Shown here: positions 1-7,407 of the stretch, in pieces
Layout: every line of letters starts with the position of its first letter
How positions within the stretch are numbered: the stretch's first letter is position 1
Source: Bacteroidales bacterium M5
GTDB taxonomy: Bacteria > Bacteroidota > Bacteroidia > Bacteroidales > Muribaculaceae
Reading direction: 5' to 3'
Length of the DNA stretch: 26,638 nt
NCBI GenBank assembly: GCA_001689535.1
Contig: LUJP01000011.1
Location: forward strand, 32,346-58,983
Translations under genes and position numbers: made by a program
Notes under the pieces: model-generated
The model's input: only the letters and a program-made list of their open reading frames with translations
Databases searched by the model: none
Told to the model about the DNA's origin: nothing

Positions 1-3000
1 TTGCTGTCGAGAGTGAAGGGGTTCTTGCCTTCGTCCTCGAGAGCGGGGTTGTAACGCCAGAGGTGCCAGTAGCCGCAAGCAACTGCGTTGGCCTCTTCCT
101 GCTGCGAACGTCCCATGCCGGCCTTGATGCCGTGGTTGATACAGGGAGCGTAGGCGATGATGATAGAGGGACCGTCGTAGGCTTCGGCCTCACGGATTGC
201 CTTGAGGGTCTGGGCCTGGTCGGCGCCCATTGCTACCTGCGCGCAATATACATAGCCGTAGGTTGAGGCGATGAGGCCGAGGTCTTTTTTGCGGATGCGT
301 TTGCCGGAAGCGGCGAACTTGGCGATGGCGCCGAGCGGGGTTGCCTTTGAAGCCTGACCGCCGGTGTTGGAGTAAACCTCGGTGTCGACAACGAGAACGT
401 TGACGTTCTTGCCCGATGCGAGCACGTGGTCGAGACCGCCGAAGCCTATATCGTAAGCGGCACCGTCGCCGGCTATGATCCACTGCGAACGTTTAACGAT
501 GAAGTTCTTGAGGTTGAGGATGGCCTTGCATACATCGCAGCCGCAAGCCTCGCAGAGGGGCACGATAGCGTCGGCTACCTCGCGGGTGATGGCGGCGTCC
601 TCGCTGTTGTCGAGCCACTTCTGGGCGAGAGCTTTGATCTCGTCGGAGCAGTCGGGGCAGGAGAGGGCGGCGGTCATCTTGTCGGTCAGACGCTGGCGCA
701 TCTTTTCGGTGGCTATCTTCATGCCGAGGCCGAATTCAGCGAAGTCCTCGAAGAGGGAGTTGCCCCATGCGGGACCGTGGCCGGCGGCATTTACGGTGTA
801 GGGAGTGGAGGGAACCGAACCGGAGTAGATTGAAGAACAGCCAGTAGCGTTTGCCACCATCTCGTGGTCGCCGAAGAGCTGGGAGATGAGTTTCACGTAG
901 GGAGTCTCGCCGCAGCCTGAGCAAGCGCCGGAGAACTCGAAGAGCGGAGTGGCGAACTGGGAGTTCTTGACGTTGAGCTTGGTGTCGACCAGATCCTGCT
1001 TGGATGCTACATTCTTCACGCAGTAGTCCCATTCCTTCTGGACGTCGAGCTGAGTCTCGAGGGGCTGCATGCGGAGAGCCTTCACGCCCTTCTTGCCGGG
1101 GCATACGTCAACGCAGTTGCCGCAGCCGAGACAGTCGAGAACGTCCACGGCCTGAACGAAGCGCATTCCGGTGAAAGTCTTGCCGATTGCGGGAAGCGAG
1201 TCGTTTTCTCCGAAGGGAGCGGCTGCCATTTCCTGCTGGTCGAGCACGAAGGGACGGATAGCGGCGTGGGGGCAGACGTAGGCGCACTTGTTACACTGGA
1301 TACAGTTTTCGGGATCCCACTCGGGAACGAAGGCGGCCACGCCGCGTTTCTCGTAGGCTGCGGTGCCCTGTGCCCATGTGCCGTCTTCGATGCCCTTGAA
1401 GTCGGATACCTTGAGGAGGTCGCCGTTCTGGGCGTTGATGGGACGAACCACGTTGTTGATGAATGCGGGATCGTCGTTATCGGCGGGAGCGTCGGCGGGG
1501 AGGTTGCTCCAAGCCTTGTCGACGGGGAGCTGACGGTATTCGCCGCCGCGGTCAACGGCTGCATAGTTCTTGTCGACAACGTCCTGGCCTTTTTTACCGT
1601 AGCTCTTGACGATGAATTTCTTCATCTGCTCAACGGCGAGATCAACGGGGATAACCTCGGTGATGCGGAAGAAGGCGCTCTGGAGAATGGTGTTGGTGCG
1701 GTTGCCCAGACCGATTTCCTGAGCTATCTTGGTGGCGTTGATGTAGTAGACGGTGATGTTGTGGTCGGCGAAGTATTTCTTCACGTTGTTGGGCAGGTTC
1801 TTAGCCAGCTCGTCGCCTTCCCAGATGGTGTTGAGAAGGAATGTGCCGCCGTCGCGGAGACCGCGGGTAACGTCGTACATGTGGAGGTAAGCCTGCACGT
1901 GGCATGCCACGAAGTTGGGGGTGTTCACCAGATAGGTGGAACGGATGGGATCGTCGCCGAAACGGAGGTGTGAGCAGGTGAAGCCGCCCGACTTCTTGGA
2001 GTCGTAGGCGAAGTAAGCCTGGCAGTATTTCGAAGTGTTCTCGCCGATGATCTTCACGGAGTTCTTGTTGGCACCTACAGTACCGTCGGCGCCGAGGCCG
2101 AAGAATTTGGCTTCGTATGTGCTTGCGCCGGAGAGGGCGATTTCCTCAACGGGGGGAAGCGAGGTGAAGGTAACGTCGTCGATGATACCCACGGTGAATT
2201 TGTCCTTGGGTTCGGGGAGGGCGAGATTGTCGAATACGGAGATGATCTGGGCGGGAGTGGTGTCCTTGGAAGCGAGGCCGTAGCGACCGGCAACTATAGC
2301 GGGAGCGCCTTCCACGCCGGCATAAGCCTCGATCACGTCGAGGTAGAGGGGATCGCCGGAAGCTCCGGGTTCTTTGGTGCGGTCGAGAACGGCAACATTC
2401 TTCACGGTCTTGGGCATTGCGGCGAGCAGATGCTTGGCTGAGAAAGGACGGTAGAGGTGAACGGCGATCATGCCCACTTTCTCGCCTTTGGCCATGAGGT
2501 GGTCAATGGCTTCTTCGGCAGCCTGGGTAACGGAGCCCATGGCTATGATCACGCGCTCGGCCTCGGGATGGCCGTAGTAGTTGAAGAGGTGATATTCGCG
2601 ACCGGTGATAGCGGAGATTTTCTGCATGTAGTCCTCCACGATTTCGGGCACGGCCTCGTAGTACTTGTTGCAGCTTTCGCGGTGCTGGAAGAAGACGTCG
2701 CCGTTCTCGGCCATGCCGCGGGCCACGGGAGCATCGGGGCTGAGGGCGCGTGCACGGAACTCGTTGACAGCGTCCATGTCGAGGAGCGGAGCAACTTCGT
2801 CCTGCTCGATCATTTCAATTTTCTGGATTTCATGAGAGGTGCGGAATCCGTCGAAGAAGTTGACGAAAGGCACGCGGCTCTTGATGGTGGAGAGATGGGC
2901 CACAGCTGAGAGGTCCATCACTTCCTGTACGGAACCTTCGGCGAGCATGGCGAAACCTGTCTGGCGCACCGACATAACGTCCTGATGGTCGCCGAAGATG

Positions 3001-3365
3001 CTCAGCGCATGAGAGGCGATTGTACGTGCCGAAACATGGAACACGCAGGGGAGAAGCTCACCGGCGATTTTGTACATATTCGGAATCATCAGGAGCAAGC
3101 CCTGTGATGCCGTGTAGGTGGTGGTGAGGGCACCGGCCTGCAGCGAGCCGTGAACGGCACCTGCAGCTCCACCTTCGGACTGCATTTCCTGCACGAGAAC
3201 TGTCTCGCCGAAAATGTTTTTGCGTCCGGCGGCAGCCCATTCATCGACGTACTCGGCCATTGTTGATGACGGAGTGATAGGATAGATGGCTGCCACTTCC
3301 GAGAACATATACGAGATATGCGCAGCGGCCTGGTTGCCATCACAGGTCAAAAATTTTTTACTCAT
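1..3365 (-). CDS. nifJ: Pyruvate:ferredoxin (flavodoxin) oxidoreductase, 3' end cut by the window
   Basis: Oxidatively decarboxylates pyruvate to acetyl-CoA and CO2 and passes electrons to ferredoxin or flavodoxin in the cytoplasm, a central step of anaerobic metabolism. I translated it from an ATG at 3365-3363; about 1121 codons are visible and the frame stays open to the left edge. The family is usually near 1180 residues, so roughly 60 C-terminal residues are missing. The N-terminus (KFLTCDGNQAAAHISYMFSE, then YPITPSS) is the typical pyruvate-binding domain. Two 4Fe-4S motifs follow: CIQCNKC from about residue 688 and CLGCGNC from about residue 745. The C-terminal TPP domain shows SGACSGCGETPY and, near residue 960, GDGAAYDIGFGG followed by YSNTGGQ. 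It appears to be a single gene, with its own promoter at 3470-3500. Identification is very secure. Confidence 0.97.
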   Translation of the reverse strand, partial: MSKKFLTCDGNQAAAHISYMFSEVAAIYPITPSSTMAEYVDEWAAAGRKNIFGETVLVQEMQSEGGAAGAVHGSLQAGALTTTYTASQGLLLMIPNMYKIAGELLPCVFHVSARTIASHALSIFGDHQDVMSVRQTGFAMLAEGSVQEVMDLSAVAHLSTIKSRVPFVNFFDGFRTSHEIQKIEMIEQDEVAPLLDMDAVNEFRARALSPDAPVARGMAENGDVFFQHRESCNKYYEAVPEIVEDYMQKISAITGREYHLFNYYGHPEAERVIIAMGSVTQAAEEAIDHLMAKGEKVGMIAVHLYRPFSAKHLLAAMPKTVKNVAVLDRTKEPGASGDPLYLDVIEAYAGVEGAPAIVAGRYGLASKDTTPAQIISVFDNLALPEPKDKFTVGIIDDVTFTSLPPVEEIALSGASTYEAKFFGLGADGTVGANKNSVKIIGENTSKYCQAYFAYDSKKSGGFTCSHLRFGDDPIRSTYLVNTPNFVACHVQAYLHMYDVTRGLRDGGTFLLNTIWEGDELAKNLPNNVKKYFADHNITVYYINATKIAQEIGLGNRTNTILQSAFFRITEVIPVDLAVEQMKKFIVKSYGKKGQDVVDKNYAAVDRGGEYRQLPVDKAWSNLPADAPADNDDPAFINNVVRPINAQNGDLLKVSDFKGIEDGTWAQGTAAYEKRGVAAFVPEWDPENCIQCNKCAYVCPHAAIRPFVLDQQEMAAAPFGENDSLPAIGKTFTGMRFVQAVDVLDCLGCGNCVDVCPGKKGVKALRMQPLETQLDVQKEWDYCVKNVASKQDLVDTKLNVKNSQFATPLFEFSGACSGCGETPYVKLISQLFGDHEMVANATGCSSIYSGSVPSTPYTVNAAGHGPAWGNSLFEDFAEFGLGMKIATEKMRQRLTDKMTAALSCPDCSDEIKALAQKWLDNSEDAAITREVADAIVPLCEACGCDVCKAILNLKNFIVKRSQWIIAGDGAAYDIGFGGLDHVLASGKNVNVLVVDTEVYSNTGGQASKATPLGAIAKFAASGKRIRKKDLGLIASTYGYVYCAQVAMGADQAQTLKAIREAEAYDGPSIIIAYAPCINHGIKAGMGRSQQEEANAVACGYWHLWRYNPALEDEGKNPFTLDS

Positions 3366-3469
3366 AAGATTGAACTGTAATTTATTGAATGGATAGATTT
3401 TCAGATGATTACACACGGCTACCCTGCGCCTCGGGCTGGAGGCTGGTCGGGGCTGGGCAGTAGTCACCG

Positions 3470-3500
3470 CGAAGATAGAAAAAAATCGCCAAAAAGCAAA
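3470..3500 (-). promoter_or_regulatory. Bacteroidetes-type promoter of nifJ
   Basis: On the minus strand TTTG (3500-3497) is followed after 19 bases by TATCTTCG (3477-3470), a one-mismatch match to the Bacteroidetes -33/-7 consensus TTTG...TAnnTTTG. It predicts a 5' UTR of about 95-100 nt before the nifJ ATG. A small hairpin, GCCTC/GAGGC at 3428-3443, would lie in that UTR. Confidence 0.65.
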
Positions 3501-3581
3501 GGGAGAGTACCTGGAAAAAAACGCCGTCCAGCCTGTATGGTCCTTGACCGGGCCGGGCGGAACGGCGCGTGGTATTAGAGT

Positions 3582-3639
3582 GGTCTGAAAAGACCGAGTT
3601 GCCTGTCCTTTGTCGGTGACAGCTTCATGAAGCGTCACC
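3582..3639. repeat. Two inverted repeats between the OmpA-like gene and nifJ
   Basis: The 305-base gap 3366-3670 holds no gene. Besides the nifJ promoter it contains a strong inverted repeat at 3615-3639 (GGTGAC, then a GCTTCATGAAGC palindrome with one bulged base, then GTCACC) and a smaller one at 3582-3595 (GGTCT, GAAA loop, AGACC). They lie 30-90 bases past the stop of the OmpA-like gene. Neither is followed by a T-run on the minus strand, so they are not textbook intrinsic terminators. They could be mRNA 3'-end structures or an operator upstream of nifJ. Confidence 0.5.
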
Positions 3640-3670
3640 ACACTTCATTGTTTTGCAACACTTTCAGGAA

Positions 3671-4573
3671 TTATTTGATGGAGATTTCGGCACGGCGGTC
3701 GAGAGCGGGAGTGGCGTATGCGTCTGTCGACCCCATTCCGCGGGCTTTTATTCTCGATGATTTCACACCGTGGTTCACCAGATAGCGGCCTACGGCGTCG
3801 GCTCTGCGCTGACTGAGGTTGCGGTTATAGTCCGCGCTTCCGCTGGGATCCGAATATGCATTGATTTCCACGTTTTTGCCGGATTTGCGTGCGGATTGGG
3901 CCACGGAGTTCAGAGTGGCATTCTCGGGAATACCGGCATCGTCGAATTCAAAGAAGTAGACAGTTCCGTAATCGTCAACCGCGGTGACCGCGGGATTAGC
4001 ATTCGATGCAGTGGAATCTGCGGCAGTATTGGCTGCCACGACTGCCGGAATCACCACCACGCGTTTTATTACAGGCTGGATCACCGTTTTTTTGTGGCGT
4101 ACGCCCACGGCTTCTTCCGTAGAGCCGTTGGAATAAGCTGCCACGGTCTGGTCGGGGGTGACTTCGGCGGCATATACGTCGGAGTCGAAATAGGCGACTT
4201 TACCTGATGATGCGGCGGCTCCCGGAGCGGCAGGAGTGGCAGCGAAGGAAGCTGCGCGGGCTTTCTGTACGCGGGCTATGGAGTGGGTGTTCCTGTCGTT
4301 TTTAACGAGCATACGGCCGTCGGTGAAAAACATCGCCACTATAGCGGCGGCCACCAGAGCCAGAACTGCAAGCGCGGCCCATCCCATCAGACCCATTCCT
4401 GATGATTTGCGGCGGGTAGCGGCCATTGCGGCGTCCTTCTCAGGCTCCACATAAGCTCCGAGACGTTTTTCAGGTTCGTGTTGAGGCAGACGCTTGTTGT
4501 CTTCATGACCTGCGATACGGTTGAACTCCTTGCGGCCGTTCAGCCTTTTTTGATTTTTATTATTCTCAGCCAT
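3671..4573 (-). CDS. Inner-membrane-anchored OmpA-like peptidoglycan-binding protein
   Basis: A 300-residue protein likely to tether the inner membrane to peptidoglycan. The first 60 residues are charged and show no signal peptide. A single hydrophobic helix covers about 62-83 and is preceded by TRRKSS, so the N-terminus should be cytoplasmic and the rest periplasmic. Residues about 100-200 are Ala/Val/Thr-rich and probably a linker. Residues about 203-300 match the OmpA C-terminal domain: AYSDPSGSADYNRNLSQRRA, then RIKARGMG and DRRAEI near the end. Asp242 and Arg257 are at the positions that bind diaminopimelate in this family. The domain identity is secure. The partner and the role of the cytoplasmic N-terminus are unknown. 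It is a single gene, on the same strand as its upstream neighbour but separated from it by a strong terminator. Confidence 0.85.
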   Translation of the reverse strand: MAENNKNQKRLNGRKEFNRIAGHEDNKRLPQHEPEKRLGAYVEPEKDAAMAATRRKSSGMGLMGWAALAVLALVAAAIVAMFFTDGRMLVKNDRNTHSIARVQKARAASFAATPAAPGAAASSGKVAYFDSDVYAAEVTPDQTVAAYSNGSTEEAVGVRHKKTVIQPVIKRVVVIPAVVAANTAADSTASNANPAVTAVDDYGTVYFFEFDDAGIPENATLNSVAQSARKSGKNVEINAYSDPSGSADYNRNLSQRRADAVGRYLVNHGVKSSRIKARGMGSTDAYATPALDRRAEISIK

Positions 4574-4675
4574 GATTAAAAGTTTTTAAGTTAGACATTT
4601 TGATGTTTAGAGCATAACAAGCGGGGGTGGAAAAGGTCGCAGTGCGGGAGGTTAAATAATAAAAATAAAAATGAA

Positions 4676-4713
4676 AAGCGGTGTGCCGGACTCTGAATTC
4701 CGACACACCGCTT
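4676..4713 (-). terminator. Intrinsic terminator of the phosphoesterase/beta-propeller gene
   Basis: On the minus strand a stem of about 10 uninterrupted pairs (AAGCGGTGTG with CACACCGCTT), extended by CGG/CCG pairing, is followed by TTTCATTTTTATTTTTATT. It lies about 30 bases after the stop at 4745. It should separate that gene from the downstream OmpA-like gene. Confidence 0.85.
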
Positions 4714-4744
4714 AGTATGGGCTATTGTGGTGATTTATATGTCG

Positions 4745-7225
4745 TTACTGGCGTGGAGCGCCGAAGCAGTATACGTTGCCTCCAAAGTCGGTAGCCACCA
4801 GGATGTTGCCCGAAGGAGCTACGGAGCTGAATATGGGAGCACCGGTCTTGTAGCGCCAGCGTACGCGACCGTTGCCGCGTTCAAGCCCGTAGATTGTGCC
4901 ATCGGAGGCTGCGACGTAGATATATTTGTCTGTGGCGACGGGGCTTGTCTCTACCTGAGCCGAAACTGGTCGGGTGTAAGGGCCGGTATAGATGAGAGCG
5001 TCGCGGGTGGGAGTCTTCCATTTGAGTTCGAGAGAAGATGCATCCACGGCTACGATACCCTCCTGCGACGTTCCGAACACAATCTCATTTCCGGCAATAA
5101 GTGGCGACGAAGTGACGTCGACCTTGACGGGGAGTTCTTTGCGGGTGACAATCCGTCCGGAAGCCACGTCGATGATGAAGAATGACTGACGCGAGGGGAC
5201 GTAGGCGAGACCATTTACAATCACCGGTGAGGCGCCACGGTCGCTGAGACCGTCGGAGCCGATTGACCATAGTTTCTTGCCGGTTGATTCGTTGTTGGCA
5301 AAGAGTGCGCTCCACTGTGCGCCACAGAGCACGGCGCCTGCGCCAACAGAGAGGGTAGAGGTGGTACCTTCGGCCTGACTCCAGTCGTTGTTGAGCCAGA
5401 GGCGACGGCCTGTGCGGGCGTCGAAAGCCGCCAAACCGCGGCCGGTGCCGGCAAATACGGTGTTGTCAGTCGTGGCGAGACCCTCAATCAGGGCGTAATA
5501 CCAGCTCACAGGCAGAGTGGCTGTCCATGCCGTAGAACCATCGGCGCAGTTCACAGCATAGAGATTGCCCATTACGTCCTGGGCAAATACCTTATTGTCG
5601 GTTATGGCTATGGTGTTCTTGATTGACGCCTTCACAGGATAGCGCCATGCAAGGGAGCCGTCGGCGATGTTGAGGGCATAGATGGCTGCACAACCGTTGT
5701 CTTCCTCGTCGACAGAGGCGGTGTAGATGTGTCCGTCGTGGATGAGAGGAGATGTCATGAAAATGTTTGCTCCGACGTTGCTCACCCATGCCAGGGCGGG
5801 GATGCTGTCGATAGTGGCGTCGGTGAGGCCTCCGTTGTGGGCGGCGTTGCCAAGCAGGTTGTCCCAGTTGGTGCCGGGATCAACGTTCACGCCCGAAGGA
5901 GAATAGATAAAGTCGGATGTCTGTTCAATGCGGTTGCCGTTGGCGTAGGTGACGGTAGCCTTGACGGTTAGTCGCTTGCCCCCGAAGCCTGCGGGAATCT
6001 GAAGCGGAGCTGTCCACGTCCAGTCGGTGGCCTGAGTCAGACGGCGCGCCGGTGTGACGGCCTTGCCTGCCTCAAAACAGGTGTAGGTTATATCCTTGAC
6101 GCGTGTGATCGAGGAGTAGGCGTTGACGGTGACGGTCTGCGCCGATGTACGTCCGGCCGGTGATGCAATCACGGCATGGTCGCGGAGGTAGGAATAGCGC
6201 AACTCGGTTGTGGAGTTGCCGTTGCGGTCTACGTGGACCACACGATAGGCACTCGTGGAATGGTCGATACCGCCCTTGTCGGGGGTGGATGTACACATTA
6301 CGAAGGCACCCGGAGTGTTTTCGTGCTTATGGTTGATATGGTAGTGCCCGTAAATCCATCCTTTGATGTTGTAGTCTGTGAGATTGAGGCTGTCGGTGCG
6401 TCCTTTGTAGGTGAAACTGCCTTTAGCGAAGGGGAGGTCGTGGTTGAAGAAGTAGAGAGGGGTACCCTGTGGCACATTCGCAAGGTCGTTACGGAGCCAG
6501 CGCACCACCTGGTCGGTGGAATAGCTCGGGGCGTGGTCGCCTCCGGCCATCGGGGTCATCACATAGTGAGTGCCGTTGACATCAAATGAATAATATACCG
6601 GGCCATACAGGCTCTCGAAAAGCTCCTCGCCGTATTTGCCCTTGACGAGGTCGTGGTTACCGATGCCGTAGAACACAGGCACGCCCATATTGGCGGTGTT
6701 CATCAGGCGTATGTGTGCGCGCAGGCCGTTGTTGTAGCAGATGTCGCCGGTGTGAATGATGAATGCCACGCCTTCGTTGGCGGCGTAGCGGCGGAGGTCG
6801 TCCACCCAGTCTTCGTTGAGCTCGGTGTTGAAATTCTCCGTATCAGTCACCTGAATGAAGCTATGCTTGCCGTCGCGGGTTATTCTCGCATTATAGGGGA
6901 TGAGGCCGAAGTCGTATGACTTTACCTCAGGAGAGATGGCGATGTAGTGGCGGTTGTGGGTCAGATAGCCCGAGGGGGTGGTGATGAACACGAAGCGCTC
7001 ACGGTCGAAACCGGGAAGGGTGAAATGTCCCTTGGCGTCGGTTTTTACAACGTTGAGACCGTCGGACACAGCCACGCCTTTCAAAGGCTTCTCGCCGTTG
7101 TCGAGAACGCCGTTGGCGTTGGAGTCCACGAACACAGTGCCGGAATAGTCGGCGCGTGCGGCAAAAGCTGTCAGAAACAGCGTGGCGATGGCCACAGGCC
7201 GCAGAAACTTTTCGGTAAAACTCAT
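4745..7225 (-). CDS. Secreted calcineurin-like metallophosphoesterase fused to a PQQ-type beta-propeller
   Basis: An exported protein of 826 residues. I start it at the ATG at 7225, which opens with a Sec signal peptide (MSFTEKFLRPVAIATLFLTA, cleaved near ARA); the longer open frame to 7399 would place 58 unrelated residues before it. Residues about 27-100 resemble an SdrD B-like domain with a DSNANGVLDNGE calcium-loop motif, as in the N-domain of Bacteroidetes metallophosphatases. Residues about 120-300 are the phosphoesterase: VTDTE (Asp128), GD (Asp161), GNHD (Asn190/His191), NHD (His262) and GHYH (His294/His296). Motif I reads D-x-E instead of the usual D-x-H. An Ig-like stretch of about 100 residues follows. 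From about residue 455 there is a repeat region with W-rich blades (for example GTIYGLERGNGRVRWRYKTG) typical of PQQ-like propellers. The substrate is unknown. It is divergent from the GH2-like gene. Confidence 0.88.
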   Translation of the reverse strand: MSFTEKFLRPVAIATLFLTAFAARADYSGTVFVDSNANGVLDNGEKPLKGVAVSDGLNVVKTDAKGHFTLPGFDRERFVFITTPSGYLTHNRHYIAISPEVKSYDFGLIPYNARITRDGKHSFIQVTDTENFNTELNEDWVDDLRRYAANEGVAFIIHTGDICYNNGLRAHIRLMNTANMGVPVFYGIGNHDLVKGKYGEELFESLYGPVYYSFDVNGTHYVMTPMAGGDHAPSYSTDQVVRWLRNDLANVPQGTPLYFFNHDLPFAKGSFTYKGRTDSLNLTDYNIKGWIYGHYHINHKHENTPGAFVMCTSTPDKGGIDHSTSAYRVVHVDRNGNSTTELRYSYLRDHAVIASPAGRTSAQTVTVNAYSSITRVKDITYTCFEAGKAVTPARRLTQATDWTWTAPLQIPAGFGGKRLTVKATVTYANGNRIEQTSDFIYSPSGVNVDPGTNWDNLLGNAAHNGGLTDATIDSIPALAWVSNVGANIFMTSPLIHDGHIYTASVDEEDNGCAAIYALNIADGSLAWRYPVKASIKNTIAITDNKVFAQDVMGNLYAVNCADGSTAWTATLPVSWYYALIEGLATTDNTVFAGTGRGLAAFDARTGRRLWLNNDWSQAEGTTSTLSVGAGAVLCGAQWSALFANNESTGKKLWSIGSDGLSDRGASPVIVNGLAYVPSRQSFFIIDVASGRIVTRKELPVKVDVTSSPLIAGNEIVFGTSQEGIVAVDASSLELKWKTPTRDALIYTGPYTRPVSAQVETSPVATDKYIYVAASDGTIYGLERGNGRVRWRYKTGAPIFSSVAPSGNILVATDFGGNVYCFGAPRQ

Positions 7226-7332
7226 AATGATTGGTTTGGTGTAAAAATGGAATTCGACGCGAAATAACAAAAGTTTTTCCAAAATTGAAACCCAAGTGTA
7301 AGAAAGTCCATGAATATAGTGGAAATTTTCCA

Positions 7333-7363
7333 TTGTAACCCTTGTGAAAGTAGAGTTACTTTG
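7333..7363 (+). promoter_or_regulatory. Putative promoter of the GH2-like lipoprotein gene
   Basis: TTG (7333-7335), 20 bases, then TTACTTTG (7356-7363), one mismatch from TAnnTTTG. It lies 44 bases before the ATG at 7408, in the 182-base divergent region. I could not find an equally good promoter for the minus-strand gene starting at 7225. Confidence 0.5.
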
Positions 7364-7407
7364 CAGTCGTAAACCATGATAAAAAACATAAGCAATCATA
7401 GAGAGAA

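Noticed and set aside
1266..1973. Plus-strand open frame of 235 codons within nifJ
   Set aside because: It is antisense to clear nifJ sequence, including the ferredoxin motifs. No known domain and no start signals.
7226..7399. Extra 58 N-terminal residues of the phosphoesterase-propeller protein
   Set aside because: They precede a perfect Sec signal peptide starting at 7225 and would bury it; the region is AT-rich intergenic sequence.
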